A stretch of DNA of 64,000 bases, from positions 1 through 64,000 of the forward strand of contig JAEZSE010000001.1 in NCBI GenBank assembly GCA_023421955.1, given 5' to 3'. This DNA comes from Bacillota bacterium. GTDB lineage: Bacteria; Bacillota; Clostridia; Christensenellales; UMGS416. How positions within the stretch are numbered: the first letter of the stretch is position 1; every line of letters begins with the position of its first letter. The notes under the pieces are model-generated. The model saw only the letters and a list, made by a program, of their open reading frames with translations, made no database searches and was not told the DNA's origin. A program made the translations under genes and the position numbers. Of the stretch, positions 22,851 through 31,451 are shown one piece after another.

Positions 22851-24866
22851 TTACAAGGCACTCGTACAGCTAAAATCCAGCCGGACGCTCTCAAACGCTT
22901 CCAGTACATCGATGCGGACAGTTGCAACGCCGTTCTCCTGTGTGAAGGGGCATTCCTTGCCGCTTACAAGGCTTGCTGCGCGCAGGATGGGCTTGGCACA
23001 CGGCACTTTTATGGTGATGTCACGGACTGGCACAGGCTTCAGATAAGAGGTGCCAAAATGGCCTGTGCCATTCACCAGCTGCACCAGGGCATGCCCGCCG
23101 CTCGCGCTGATGCCAAAGGTGACTTCAACCATGCCGGTGAGGCCCTCGGCCACGCTGGAAAGCCCTGCTATTGATGTCAGCACATCTTTCAGAAGCAGAT
23201 AGGTATTGCTGTAACCCTCGCGGAAGTAGAGCTCTCCAGCCTTCCAGGGCAGGGTGACGCACTTGCCTGCTCCAAACCCATTGGCCACGATGCCGGGGTG
23301 CTCTGTGACCGTGGTGTGGTAGCAGCGTTCCGGTGGGCCGAACATCTGCGGTGCAATCATTTGCAGGTGCCTCTCCGCGCCATCGGAATACTCGTTGTAC
23401 CAGTAGCTATCGCCGAAGAAAACCACGCTCGTTTCATTCAATGAGGGGAGGAGATTCACCTCTGCGTCACCGATCCGGAACATAGCGGAAACCATATCGT
23501 CCCGCCGGATCACTTGTTGGCGCACACCTGCGCACGTAAGCGGGTTGCCTGCATAGGGCTCAAACTCTTCATCATATTTCAAGCTGTCACCGGAACAGAT
23601 CAAGCAGCCGCCGTTTTTCACATAGCAGTCCAGCTTTTCTGTCAGTGCCTTGGGCACCACCTCAACGCCGCCCAGGATGATGGCCTTGTATTTGCCAAGG
23701 TCGCCACGCAGGGCGCTGTCAGCCTCCGCTTCGTCAAACAGGATGTGGCTTTCCGTCAAAGCCCTCATCCAGCCGAACTCCTCCGGAGAGCGGGCCCACT
23801 TGTGTGTGCGGATCACCAGTGCGTCGGCCACCGATTGCATGCCCAGGTAGCTCTGTTCATTCTCCGCGGCAAACCGGAAGACCTCTTTGATCGGCCCGTA
23901 TCCGGAGCGGTCCAGCTTGTTGTCCAACCTTCCAATCAGGTAGTAATCGATGCCGCCCAGGTTTGCCAGGTCCTGCCAGAGCCGCAGTTGCTGGAGCTCC
24001 GGGTTCACCGCTACATGCCGGTAATAGAACCCAATGAAGTCCACGGTCGTGTTGCTTGCCGGTACCGCTCCGTCCACGCCCCGGATGCAGCGTGTGTTGG
24101 AGGAGGCGCTGTATTGCCACGACGGTAGCGCTCGGCCATACTCCGTGTTGGATTCCATCCGGTGGAAGTCGATGCCTTCGATCATGATCTGGGGGTTGAT
24201 CCCGTGCACCAGCTCCTCCAGCTGCCGTTTCTGGTCTGCAAGGACGCGGCGTTGAAAGGCGCGGTAGGCCCGAAAGGTGGGGTCCTCCATCTTGGTCGTG
24301 GAGGGCAGGTCCTTGTCGTACTGCTCTTTGAACTTCCGTTTGCAGCTGTCGCAATGGCAGATGCCGTATTGGCGATAGCTGTAGTCCTGCACTTGGAAGC
24401 CGCCCATGTTGATAAACAAGCCGTCGATCGGCAGTGTCTCGCAGACCTCCCGGATGATTCTCAGCGCATAATCCTGTTGGTATCCGCCATTGACGCAGGC
24501 GTGCACATCGCCGTTGTAGTCCACGATGTCGCCGGCTGCGGTGCGGTAGGCCCAACCGGGGTTCTGTTCATAGAAGGGGCGGCGGATCTTGGAAAAATCG
24601 GTACGGGCAAGCACCCGGATGCCGCTTTTATGGCAGAGCCCCATTACTTTCTCCAGGCTGTCGCCTTTCAGATATGGGCTTTGGAAGTGATAAGGCAGTT
24701 TGGTCGGATAGCTGGCGATGATGCCGGCGGTGTTGATCAGCACCATCGTCGCGCCAAAGTCTTTGAGCTGCCGCACATATTCCTCGGCATCCATATCCAG
24801 CATGTCAATTTCGCGCAGATTGGTCTGTATCAACCGCCAGGGGGTGTTATGCCACCAATGGTCCAT
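22851..24866 (-). CDS. Glycoside-hydrolase-like protein (GHL6-type barrel with beta-galactosidase trimerisation-like domain)
   Basis: A 671-residue protein without a signal peptide. The first 330 residues look like a TIM barrel of the hypothetical glycosyl hydrolase type (GHL6): WRLIQTNLREIDM, RVLARTDFSKIR, DGLFINMGGFQVQD, a CxxC pair in ICHCDSCKRKF, and IEGIDFHRMESN with candidate acidic catalytic residues. A Rossmann-like glutamine-amidotransferase-fold domain follows (about 390-560; YKAIILGGVEVVP, LDCYVKNGGCLICSGD), as in the trimerisation domain of GH42 enzymes, then a beta-sandwich tail. It probably acts on a glycan inside the cell; substrate unknown. It is monocistronic. Confidence 0.65.
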   Translation of the reverse strand: MDHWWHNTPWRLIQTNLREIDMLDMDAEEYVRQLKDFGATMVLINTAGIIASYPTKLPYHFQSPYLKGDSLEKVMGLCHKSGIRVLARTDFSKIRRPFYEQNPGWAYRTAAGDIVDYNGDVHACVNGGYQQDYALRIIREVCETLPIDGLFINMGGFQVQDYSYRQYGICHCDSCKRKFKEQYDKDLPSTTKMEDPTFRAYRAFQRRVLADQKRQLEELVHGINPQIMIEGIDFHRMESNTEYGRALPSWQYSASSNTRCIRGVDGAVPASNTTVDFIGFYYRHVAVNPELQQLRLWQDLANLGGIDYYLIGRLDNKLDRSGYGPIKEVFRFAAENEQSYLGMQSVADALVIRTHKWARSPEEFGWMRALTESHILFDEAEADSALRGDLGKYKAIILGGVEVVPKALTEKLDCYVKNGGCLICSGDSLKYDEEFEPYAGNPLTCAGVRQQVIRRDDMVSAMFRIGDAEVNLLPSLNETSVVFFGDSYWYNEYSDGAERHLQMIAPQMFGPPERCYHTTVTEHPGIVANGFGAGKCVTLPWKAGELYFREGYSNTYLLLKDVLTSIAGLSSVAEGLTGMVEVTFGISASGGHALVQLVNGTGHFGTSYLKPVPVRDITIKVPCAKPILRAASLVSGKECPFTQENGVATVRIDVLEAFESVRLDFSCTSAL

Positions 24867-25012
24867 GAGTCACCTCAGTGATTTTTTGTTCCAAACCATA
24901 TTAATCAATCCGGGCAAGATTCTCAAGCCAAACCTCCTGTTCATGAGCATAAAGAAAGCCTCCAGCCGCTTTTTCCGCGACGGGAAGCTTTTTCTCTTGC
25001 TGAGGGAACCGA

Positions 25013-25915
25013 TCAACCTTGCTTGTAGCGTCTGAGCTTCAATGCCGATAGCGCCAGGAACACCACTGCCGTGCCCGCCAATACAATGAGCATGGTGGGC
25101 ACTGTGATCACCGAATCACCCCAGTAGAGCTGAATGCCATACATCCTGGAATAGTCCGCGATTGCTGTAGCCTGGGCATGGGCTGGCACACTGGAGAACA
25201 CTTCCTTCAATGGCTGCTCGCAGAAGATTTGCCGCAGCAGCGCCGCGCTGTGGCTGAAAGGCACCACGTTCACAATCTTCTGCACGAAGGAGGGCAGGAT
25301 GCCCAGCGGCACATACACACCAGTGATGAAGCCGATCATTGTGCCCAACAGCGTACTCAGTGTACCAAATGCCGAGCCTGATTTCAGAAATGAAGCCAGC
25401 AAAAACATCGTCGAGGATGACGTGATCACAGACAACACCATCACACCAAACGCCTCAAGCAGCTTCTCTGGCTGCAGGAGATGGCCCCCTCCGGAGAGGA
25501 TATACAGCTCGCTCAGCACGAAGGCGATCAAGCTGAACACCAGTGTGATGATCCAGGTGGCGATCAGGTAACTAAGCACCACGGCCGTGCGGCTTGCCGG
25601 TGCCACGATGAAGTCTGGAAAGCGTTTGTCCTCAATGTCAAACACCATTGTGCCCAGCGCACCAAGGGAAAGCGTGACCGCGTTGATGGCCAGCAACCCT
25701 GACATGATCCACGTGTCCACCAGGTATCGGGCGCTTTCGGTGACCAAGCCATATTGCTTCATCATGCCCTCAATGTTATCCACCTGCACCTTGCCCAAAA
25801 AGAGTGCGTACAAGCCAATGATGATGATGACGGACAGGAAGGAGAAGAACACGGACATACGGTTGCGTGTATACACCAGGATGTTGCGCTGCGTTAATTT
25901 CCAGATCATGCTCAT
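25013..25915 (-). CDS. ABC-2 type transporter permease
   Basis: A 300-residue membrane protein beginning MSMIWKLTQRNILVYTRNRMSVFFSFLS-style sequence, the usual cytoplasmic start of ABC-2 permeases, with six hydrophobic segments and the conserved SAFGTLSTLLGTMIGFITGVYVPLGILP region. It overlaps the ATPase gene upstream by four bases, so it is translationally coupled to it. Together they form a drug, lipid or polysaccharide exporter of the DrrAB/NodIJ type. The exported substance is not apparent. Confidence 0.88.
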   Translation of the reverse strand: MSMIWKLTQRNILVYTRNRMSVFFSFLSVIIIIGLYALFLGKVQVDNIEGMMKQYGLVTESARYLVDTWIMSGLLAINAVTLSLGALGTMVFDIEDKRFPDFIVAPASRTAVVLSYLIATWIITLVFSLIAFVLSELYILSGGGHLLQPEKLLEAFGVMVLSVITSSSTMFLLASFLKSGSAFGTLSTLLGTMIGFITGVYVPLGILPSFVQKIVNVVPFSHSAALLRQIFCEQPLKEVFSSVPAHAQATAIADYSRMYGIQLYWGDSVITVPTMLIVLAGTAVVFLALSALKLRRYKQG

Positions 25916-26838
25916 TCCTCCCCCTCACCGCGGATTTGGTGCCCGGTCACATTCATAAACACAGTATCCATATTGCCTTTCACCACCTCAAAGCTAGCAA
26001 CCAACGGCTCGAATCGCTTCAGGATCGCAAGAGCTTCCAGGCTGTCTTTCACAGGGATGGCGATGGTATCATTCTTGACGGTATGCTGCAAATTGTCCTG
26101 AGAAAGCCGGGCAGTCATGCCGACCATGTCTTTCGGCACCAGGATCAGGCAATCGCTGCTGTATTGATCTTTTAGTGCAGACGGTGTGCCCTGGGCTACG
26201 ATCTTTCCATGGTCAATGATCGCAACGTCGTCGGCAGTGGCGGCTTCTTCCATGTAGTGAGTGGTCAGGAATACGGTCATCTTCTCCTTGCGCTGCATCT
26301 CATACAGCGAGTTCCACACCTTGAGGCGTGTCTGCGGGTCCAGACCCGTGGTGGGCTCATCGAGGAAGAGGATTTTTGGTGTGTTTACCAGCGCCCGCGC
26401 CACATCGGTGCGTCGCCTCTGGCCGCCGGAGAGCTTGCCGTAACGTCGGTCGATGAAGTCGCCTAGGCCCACCACATCAGTGAGGTACTCCACGCGCTTC
26501 TTGAGCGCCGCGCCTTTCACACCGTAGAAGCTGGCGCGCACCTCCAGGTTTTCACGCACGGTCAGCAAGTCGTCCAGCACCGAGTGCTGAAACACCACGC
26601 CGATGCTGCGGCGAATGTCATCATCCTGGCGGCCCAGCTTGTGGCCGTTAATGATGATTTCTCCCTCTGTTTTGGAAAGTGTGGTGCAGATCACATTGAT
26701 CGTGGTGGACTTGCCTGCGCCGTTTGGCCCCAGAAAGGCAAACAGCGCGCCTTGCTCCACTGTGAAGCTGATGCCGTCCACGGCGGTCAGGCTGCCGTAG
26801 CGCTTCACGAGGTTTTTCACTTCGATGATGGCGGACAA
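25912..26838 (-). CDS. ABC transporter ATP-binding protein (DrrA/NodI type)
   Basis: A 308-residue ATPase: Walker A GPNGAGKSTT, signature LSGGQRRRTDVARAL, Walker B ILFLDEPTTGLDPQTR and the switch His in FLTTHYMEEA. The signature has RRRTDVA rather than the common RRRLDIA, a mild variation. A C-terminal domain of about 90 residues (DCLILVPKDMVGMTARL onward) follows the nucleotide-binding domain, as in DrrA-like exporters. It is first gene of the pair with the permease, starting behind AAGGAGGAG. Confidence 0.92.
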   Translation of the reverse strand: MSAIIEVKNLVKRYGSLTAVDGISFTVEQGALFAFLGPNGAGKSTTINVICTTLSKTEGEIIINGHKLGRQDDDIRRSIGVVFQHSVLDDLLTVRENLEVRASFYGVKGAALKKRVEYLTDVVGLGDFIDRRYGKLSGGQRRRTDVARALVNTPKILFLDEPTTGLDPQTRLKVWNSLYEMQRKEKMTVFLTTHYMEEAATADDVAIIDHGKIVAQGTPSALKDQYSSDCLILVPKDMVGMTARLSQDNLQHTVKNDTIAIPVKDSLEALAILKRFEPLVASFEVVKGNMDTVFMNVTGHQIRGEGEE

Positions 26839-27011
26839 TATGATACTCCTCCTTATAATTGATGAATGGCTTGCTTATGAACAAATAGTATTATACTGAA
26901 GTTTCTTTGCTTGAAAAGGAAAATCTGCCAACTCCATCAATTTGATGCTCAAATGATACGAATCTGAGGGTCAGATGGTTTACAATGAATGACTACATTG
27001 AAATGTATAGA

Positions 27012-27046
27012 CAAAAACCCACCCAGCGGCATGCGCAGTGGATGGG
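27012..27046 (-). terminator. Terminator of the rpmH-jag cluster
   Basis: On the minus strand CCCATCC (27046-27040) pairs with GGGTGGG (27024-27018), with an inner GCG/CGC pairing, followed by five T (27017-27013). Confidence 0.7.
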
Positions 27047-27094
27047 CAATTGATCACGCGAAGGGGTTATTTTTAGCACTGAAGGAAATGAGGT

Positions 27095-27772
27095 TTATTC
27101 TTCGTCTTCCTGTTCCGGCTCTTCATCCTCATACTCTTCCGGTGCAATTACGATGTGGCGGTAGGGCTCCTCACCCTCTGACCATGTCTCAATGCCATCG
27201 TAGTCGGCCAGGGCGGTGTGGATGATACGGCGTTCATAGCTGTTCATCGGCTCCAGCTCCTGCCGCTCGCCGGTCTCGTCTGCCTTCTCGGCGAGCCTGC
27301 GGGCCAGACGCACCAGCGTTTCCTCCCGGCGAGCGCGGTAACGGCTCACGTCCAGCGACACATGCCAGTACTTCTCGCTGTCACGGCCCTGGGGGTTCAC
27401 TACAAGGCCTGTCAGCAGCTGAAGGGCGTCCAGCGCGTCTCCGTGATGGCCGATCATGGGGCCTACGTTCTCGCCGTCCACATTGATGGTGAGTGTGTCT
27501 CCGTTTTCCTGGATGTCGATGGTCGGTTCGGGCAACCCCATCAGCGTGGCGACCCTGTTCAGGAAGTTCGTGGCGATGCTGACCGGTGCAGACGCCACCG
27601 CCACAATTTCTTTGGCACGCACACGGGCCATCTTGGCACCCAGACCAAGGATGCCGCGGCTGCCTTCGTCCAACACGATGATATCTGCGTTCTCACGGCT
27701 CACGCCCAGTTGTGTCAGCGCGGCGGCGATCGCGTCATCCACCGTCCGCCCGATGCATTCCACTGTTTTCAT
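27095..27772 (-). CDS. khpB: RNA-binding protein KhpB/Jag (SpoIIIJ-associated)
   Basis: A 225-residue protein with the three Jag domains: Jag_N (residues 1-52, MKTVECIGRTVDDAIAAAL ... GSRGILGLGAKMARV), a KH domain (about 80-150, VDGENVGPMIGHHGDALDALQ, in which the KH GxxG is GHHG) and an R3H domain (about 155-215, EPMNSYERRIIHTAL). It ends with an acidic tail of Glu and Asp. KhpB binds RNA, affects cell elongation and division in other Firmicutes, and is nearly always next to yidC. Here it starts two bases after yidC. Confidence 0.95.
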   Translation of the reverse strand: MKTVECIGRTVDDAIAAALTQLGVSRENADIIVLDEGSRGILGLGAKMARVRAKEIVAVASAPVSIATNFLNRVATLMGLPEPTIDIQENGDTLTINVDGENVGPMIGHHGDALDALQLLTGLVVNPQGRDSEKYWHVSLDVSRYRARREETLVRLARRLAEKADETGERQELEPMNSYERRIIHTALADYDGIETWSEGEEPYRHIVIAPEEYEDEEPEQEDEE

Positions 27773-27774
27773 GT

Positions 27775-28794
27775 TTATTTTCCCTCCTTGGGATTCTTCT
27801 TGCCCTTTGCCCGCTCCAACCGCTTGGCTTCTGCCTCGGCGGCGCGCTGGGCGGCTTCTCGTTCCTCTTGCTCCTGCTTGGCCTTTTCTTCTTCCAGGCG
27901 CTTCGATTCACGCATCTTCCAGACGAAGTCAACGCCCTTATAAGTCGCGATCGATACCAGGTTGCTCGTAATCCAGTAGAGCGCGAACACGGCGTTGCTG
28001 CCCGCGGTGAAGAACACCGACATAACCGGGAAGAGATATTGCATCGTCTTACCGGAAAGGGGGTTCTTCGGGGCATTGGGGTCGGTTTGCGCCGCTTGCG
28101 GCGGCATTGTGATCTTGGTCTGCCACCAGCTGGTCAGGCCTGCCAGAAGCGGTAAAATGAGCCAACCGTTGTAATTGGTGGCGGTGCGGGCGATCAGGCC
28201 GCTCATCACGGCGTTATATTGCACTTGGGTGATGCCCTTGAAATTCTCCAGCAGTGACACTGCTTGGAACGACGGGATGATGGAGGAATTCCAGCCGAAG
28301 AGATTGAAACCGTTGGGGCCGAAGAACGCCGTGTCCGGAGCCCACACGTTGTGCACCCACAGCCAGGGCTGAATCATCTTTAGCGCGGAATCCAAACCGT
28401 TGTTGATCACTTCGTTATAGAGTTTGAAGATCTGCTGGCCAGCCATGATGTTCAGCGCGCCGAAGAAAGCGATGAACAGCGGCATCTGGATGAGCGATGG
28501 CAGGCAGCCGGAAAAGGGGCTGGCCTTTTCCTTGCGATACAGCTCCATCGTCATCTGGGCGGCTTTTTCTTTGTCGTTTTTGTACTTTTCGTTGATCTTC
28601 TGGATCTTGGGCTGCAGTGCCGCCTGCTTCTTCATGCTGATCTTGGACCGGATGTCCAGCGGCATCAGCACTATGCGGAACAGGACCGTCAGCACAATGA
28701 TCGCCCAGCCGTAATTGGGGATGAAGCTGTACACCCAGTTCAGCACAGTACTAAAAATGGGCACGATGTCTTTGATGATGGGCCAATTGTACAT
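27775..28794 (-). CDS. yidC: Membrane protein insertase YidC/Oxa1 family (SpoIIIJ type)
   Basis: A 339-residue protein with the five-segment Oxa1 core. YGWAIIVLTVLFRIVLMPLDI carries the conserved substrate-binding Arg of the hydrophilic groove; the cytoplasmic hairpin (KISMKKQAALQPKIQKINEKY) and FSGCLPSLIQMPLFIAFF are typical. The C-terminal tail is highly charged (EEEKAKQEQEEREAAQRAA), fitting ribosome contact. No lipobox Cys is present at the N terminus, unlike many Gram-positive members. It inserts and folds membrane proteins with or without Sec. The ATG directly follows the yidD stop, whose last codons contain its AAGGAG. Confidence 0.95.
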   Translation of the reverse strand: MYNWPIIKDIVPIFSTVLNWVYSFIPNYGWAIIVLTVLFRIVLMPLDIRSKISMKKQAALQPKIQKINEKYKNDKEKAAQMTMELYRKEKASPFSGCLPSLIQMPLFIAFFGALNIMAGQQIFKLYNEVINNGLDSALKMIQPWLWVHNVWAPDTAFFGPNGFNLFGWNSSIIPSFQAVSLLENFKGITQVQYNAVMSGLIARTATNYNGWLILPLLAGLTSWWQTKITMPPQAAQTDPNAPKNPLSGKTMQYLFPVMSVFFTAGSNAVFALYWITSNLVSIATYKGVDFVWKMRESKRLEEEKAKQEQEEREAAQRAAEAEAKRLERAKGKKNPKEGK

Positions 28795-29043
28795 CTATGA
28801 CTCCTTCCTTCCGCCTTTTGAGCGGGAGGGCAATATCGGAACCGGGTCGTATCCGCCTTTGAAAAACGGGTTGCACCGCAGCACCCGTTTGGCTGCCAAC
28901 CAGCCACCCCTGAGCGCACCATATCGCTCCACGGCTTCCATTGCATACGCACTGCAGGTGGGCAGATAGCGGCAGGAAGGGGGCAGCAGGGGGGAGATGT
29001 AGCGTTTATACCCCTTGAGGAGGCTCAGCAGAAGTGCTTTCAA
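28795..29043 (-). CDS. yidD: Membrane protein insertion efficiency factor YidD
   Basis: An 82-residue protein that starts at TTG 29043, eight bases after GGAGGT, giving MKALLLSLLKGYKRYISPLLP; the longer frame upstream is an artefact of rnpA in another frame. Landmarks are the conserved SCRYLPTCSAYAMEAVERYG with its Cys pair and CNPFFKGGYDPVP. It assists YidC-dependent insertion. It overlaps the 3' end of rnpA by 38 bases and touches yidC, in the usual order rpmH-rnpA-yidD-yidC-jag. Confidence 0.93.
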   Translation of the reverse strand: MKALLLSLLKGYKRYISPLLPPSCRYLPTCSAYAMEAVERYGALRGGWLAAKRVLRCNPFFKGGYDPVPILPSRSKGGRKES

Positions 29044-29395
29044 CGCACTGCACCTCCTTGAGCAGATTGCCTTTTTCCAGCAGGTGCTGCATCGAGGCGA
29101 TGACTTCCGCAAAGGGCAATCCCACCGCCGCAGGCCTGGCCACAAAAACCAATAGATAACCTGTGCGGATGCGCGGCAAATGTATGCGGCAGGCTTCGCG
29201 CATCAAACGCTTGATGCGGTTGCGCACGGTGGCCTTGCCCACTTTCTTGCTTACAGAAAAACCCACCCGCATGGAGCCGGGCGGGCCAGACTTTACATAG
29301 ACCAGCGAGAGCGTGCGGTTGGTGCAGGACCTGCCCTTGTTGTAAACATACTTAAATTGCGCGTTTTTTCTGAGGCGGTACCTGGCGCTAAGCAA
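29006..29395 (-). CDS. rnpA: Ribonuclease P protein component
   Basis: The probable start is TTG 29395, preceded by GGGAGGAG, giving MLSARYRLRKNAQFKYVY (129 residues); an ATG 12 codons upstream (29431) lies within the rpmH-rnpA hairpin region and has no site. Family features: RLRKNAQFKYVYNKG, RVGFSVSKKVGKATVRNR and the RNR motif IKRLMREACR. It is the basic protein cofactor of RNase P, which matures tRNA 5' ends. It is cotranscribed behind rpmH, with a hairpin between them. Confidence 0.93.
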   Translation of the reverse strand: MLSARYRLRKNAQFKYVYNKGRSCTNRTLSLVYVKSGPPGSMRVGFSVSKKVGKATVRNRIKRLMREACRIHLPRIRTGYLLVFVARPAAVGLPFAEVIASMQHLLEKGNLLKEVQCVESTSAEPPQGV

Positions 29396-29429
29396 TGCGC
29401 TCTCCTCCCATGGCGGCCTGACAGACTTC

Positions 29430-29456
29430 AAAAGGCCGGTTCGACACCGGCCTTTT
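29430..29456 (-). terminator. Hairpin between rpmH and rnpA
   Basis: AAAAGGCCGGT (29430-29440) and ACCGGCCTTTT (29446-29456) form a strong stem with a five-base loop. On the minus strand it is followed by only four T, so it may act as a partial terminator that lets fewer transcripts into rnpA than into rpmH. Confidence 0.6.
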
Positions 29457-29465
29457 TCCTACCTG

Positions 29466-29600
29466 TCAGGCTGTGAGGACCTTGCGACCCTTTTCCCTGC
29501 GACGGGCCAACACCTTGCGGCCGTTCTTGGTGGCCATACGCTTGCGGAACCCATGCTCCTTCTTGCGCTGGCGTTTCTTCGGCTGATATGGTCTGATCAT
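29466..29600 (-). CDS. rpmH: Ribosomal protein L34 (bL34)
   Basis: A 44-residue protein, start ATG 29600 behind GAGGGGAAA. Sequence is fully typical: MIRPYQPKKRQRKKEHGF, RKRMATKNGRKVLARRREKG, RKVLTA. The N-terminal MIRPYQPKK is slightly unusual against the common MKRTYQPKK. A near-perfect promoter lies 87 bases upstream. In most bacteria dnaA and the origin lie directly upstream; here a histidine kinase gene does. Confidence 0.97.
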   Translation of the reverse strand: MIRPYQPKKRQRKKEHGFRKRMATKNGRKVLARRREKGRKVLTA

Positions 29601-29686
29601 AACAGTTTCCCCTCTTGCATCTTCTTTGGCATTGTTCAGAAAGAATGGCATAAAATGCCCATTGGCACCTGAACAGTTGCCATACC

Positions 29687-29715
29687 ATTATAATGACAAG
29701 GGAATGTGCTGTCAA
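29687..29715 (-). promoter_or_regulatory. rpmH promoter
   Basis: On the minus strand a perfect TTGACA (29715-29710), 17 bases and a perfect TATAAT (29692-29687): a full-consensus sigma-A promoter, as expected for a ribosomal protein gene. Confidence 0.85.
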
Positions 29716-29776
29716 CATACAGATTTGGCATGTTGCAACACTTTCCTTTACGTGGAACCACCGTGCATCTGATGAC

Positions 29777-31030
29777 TCACATATTGATCAAATCTGAAAA
29801 TTCGATATCCAATCTTTTGTCAAGCGGGACCCGCTCGGCACCGCACTGCGCAATATCGGTTTGCGGCTCGAATACGGGTAGGCGAAAATAGAAAGTGCTG
29901 CCCTCGCCCACTTTGCTGGTGAACCATATCTTACCGCCCATCAGCTCCACCAAGCCCTTTGAAAGCGCAAGCCCAATGCCCACACCCTCGTTGTTGCGGG
30001 TGAGTGATGTATTGACCTGTCGAAACATGTCAAACATGCTGTCTTTCTTATCGTCCGGGATGCCGCAGCCATTATCTGCTACACATACAGTCAAATGATT
30101 GTGCCGGTATGCCAGCGAGACAATTACCTGGCCACACGGATTTGTGTGCTTGATGGCGTTTGAAAGTAGGTTCATCAGCACCCGCTCATATTTTTCGTGG
30201 TCCATGGTGATGGGGAGGGTAGCCATTTCGTTGCGGAATAGGAGCGCGATCCCCCGCTTTCTGGCATAGGCTGTGGCTGATTCCACGATGCTCCTGGTAT
30301 TGGCCACGATATCGCCAGTGAATCTAACACAATGCATGGAACCGGCATTCACCGCGGTAACATCCAGCAGGTTGCTGATCAGGCGGAACATTCTGTATGT
30401 GTTTTGTCGGAGCACCGCCACATTGTGCGTAATTTTATCTCTGTGGCCACAATCCGCCTTCTCCAGATGAATGTCCATCAGATCCAGATCCATCAGCATG
30501 ATGGAAAGTGGTGTGCGAAACTCGTGGGAGATATTGGTGAAGAAGTCTGAAATCAAGCTGTTTTTTCGCCTGAGCTCTTCTTCATATTCCTTTCGGGGCG
30601 TGATGTCAAAACAAGATGCGTAATACTTCACCGCCTGGCCGTTCTCAAAGATGTATTTCCCCCTGACCAGTACCCAAACAGTTTGATTGTGATCCGGAAT
30701 CATTCGAAACTCAATGCTGTCATTGGTTTCGCCGATCTTGATCATTGAGTGAAAATGGTCTCTGACCCGGTCTCGGTCTTCCGGATGGACGGCAAGAATG
30801 ATGCGTTGAAGCTGCTCGTTGCTGCTTAAGCCCTCAATGTTCAGAAGCCTCGCAAATTTGTCGGAAAATACCAGGTTCTGCCAGTTGCCGATGTCAATGG
30901 TAAATGATCCGATGGATGAGCCATCCAGGATGTCCAGTATGGATTGGGCACTCACTGCGCTGTCGATTGCTGTCGTGTGCAATGTGAGGGTTTCGTAGAC
31001 GGAGTCAGCGAAGCTCAAGGAGTTGCGCAT
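29777..31030 (-). CDS. Soluble PAS-domain sensor histidine kinase, orphan
   Basis: About 417 residues from the preferred ATG at 31030, which has AGGGGTG at good distance; the open frame extends to 31093. No membrane segment is seen. A PAS domain (about residues 30-150, with FRMIPDHNQTVWVLVRGKY and YYASCFDITPRKEYEEEL) is followed by HisKA with the phospho-acceptor His in FFTNISHEFRTPLSIM, and an ATPase domain with NLLSNAIKH (N box), VADNGCGIPD (G1), GVGIGLALSKGLVELMGG (G2). It should autophosphorylate in response to a cytoplasmic signal. No response regulator gene is adjacent, so its partner lies elsewhere. Confidence 0.9.
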   Translation of the reverse strand: MRNSLSFADSVYETLTLHTTAIDSAVSAQSILDILDGSSIGSFTIDIGNWQNLVFSDKFARLLNIEGLSSNEQLQRIILAVHPEDRDRVRDHFHSMIKIGETNDSIEFRMIPDHNQTVWVLVRGKYIFENGQAVKYYASCFDITPRKEYEEELRRKNSLISDFFTNISHEFRTPLSIMLMDLDLMDIHLEKADCGHRDKITHNVAVLRQNTYRMFRLISNLLDVTAVNAGSMHCVRFTGDIVANTRSIVESATAYARKRGIALLFRNEMATLPITMDHEKYERVLMNLLSNAIKHTNPCGQVIVSLAYRHNHLTVCVADNGCGIPDDKKDSMFDMFRQVNTSLTRNNEGVGIGLALSKGLVELMGGKIWFTSKVGEGSTFYFRLPVFEPQTDIAQCGAERVPLDKRLDIEFSDLINM

Positions 31031-31176
31031 ACCCATCACCCCTGTTCGAATTGTGTATGAATGGCTGTTGCATTCGATAATTAATTTTATCATATTTTTG
31101 TTTGTATTGCTATAAATTTGAAAAATGATTCAATTTTGCCACAATTATAAGATCAAGAAAAACATGGAAATGGTGA

Positions 31177-31206
31177 TTGACAACACGCTGCCAAAGGAAT
31201 TAAAAT
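31177..31206 (+). promoter_or_regulatory. Promoter of the rsgA leader
   Basis: Perfect TTGACA (31177-31182), 18 bases, TAAAAT (31201-31206). Transcription should start near 31213, more than 330 bases before rsgA. Confidence 0.7.
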
Positions 31207-31237
31207 TGGCATATCATGTGAAAAGGAGTGGCTTGCG

Positions 31238-31276
31238 ATGTTGGAGTTTGTGGCGTGGAAGGGCGCGAAAAACTGA
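31238..31276 (+). CDS. Putative 12-residue leader peptide
   Basis: ATG 31238 has AAGGAG ten bases ahead and encodes MLEFVAWKGAKN before TGA. The frame overlaps the GTTGGAG arm of the main leader stem, so a ribosome translating it would open that stem. It is too short for homology evidence. Confidence 0.35.
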   Translation: MLEFVAWKGAKN

Positions 31277-31357
31277 ATAGGCGGCCATAGTGGCCCATCT
31301 CCAACGACAGCCCCTTATGACACCGCCCCCCCAGTGGGCGGAGGATAGCCAGATCAG

Positions 31358-31381
31358 GCGCGGCAGATGTCGCGCTTTTTT
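31358..31381 (+). terminator. First intrinsic terminator of the rsgA leader
   Basis: GCGCG-GC (31358-31364) pairs with GT-CGCGC (31369-31375) around AGAT and is followed by six T (31376-31381). Confidence 0.75.
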
Positions 31382-31394
31382 GTTGGTTTCCAGC

Positions 31395-31419
31395 GCCGGA
31401 GGCATGCCCTCCGGCTTTT
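31395..31419 (+). terminator. Second intrinsic terminator of the rsgA leader
   Basis: GCCGGAGG (31395-31402), loop CATGC, CCTCCGGC (31408-31415), TTTTGCTTTT. It stands only 13 bases behind the first terminator. Confidence 0.7.
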
Positions 31420-31451
31420 GCTTTTGAACGGACAGGAAGGAGAAATGTTTT

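Larger units (their letters stand above)
31213..31419 (+). ncRNA. Structured attenuator-like leader upstream of rsgA
   Basis: A long 5' leader with clear secondary structure and two consecutive terminators. GTTGGAG (31240-31246) pairs with CTCCAAC (31299-31305), enclosing a GGCC-ATAGT-GGCC hairpin (31283-31295). Outside it AAGG...GGCT (31223-31233) can pair with AGCCCCTT (31309-31316). CCGCCC/GGGCGG (31323-31341) forms another hairpin before the first terminator. A 12-codon reading frame with its own ribosome binding site lies in the 5' part. It does not match any riboswitch class I can recall; a ribosome-stalling attenuator is the likeliest reading. Confidence 0.5.

Noticed and set aside
29430..29456. 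GGTTCGACACC within a GC stem resembling a tRNA T-arm
   Set aside because: No acceptor, D or anticodon arms around it; it is a simple palindrome between rpmH and rnpA.
29600..29776. Possible replication origin beside rpmH
   Set aside because: No dnaA gene and no TTATCCACA-type boxes were seen, only the rpmH promoter.
31213..31383. Known riboswitch, SRP RNA or 6S RNA upstream of rsgA
   Set aside because: I compared it by eye with the magnesium, manganese, ZTP, THF, T-box and SRP signatures I know; none of the conserved motifs is present.
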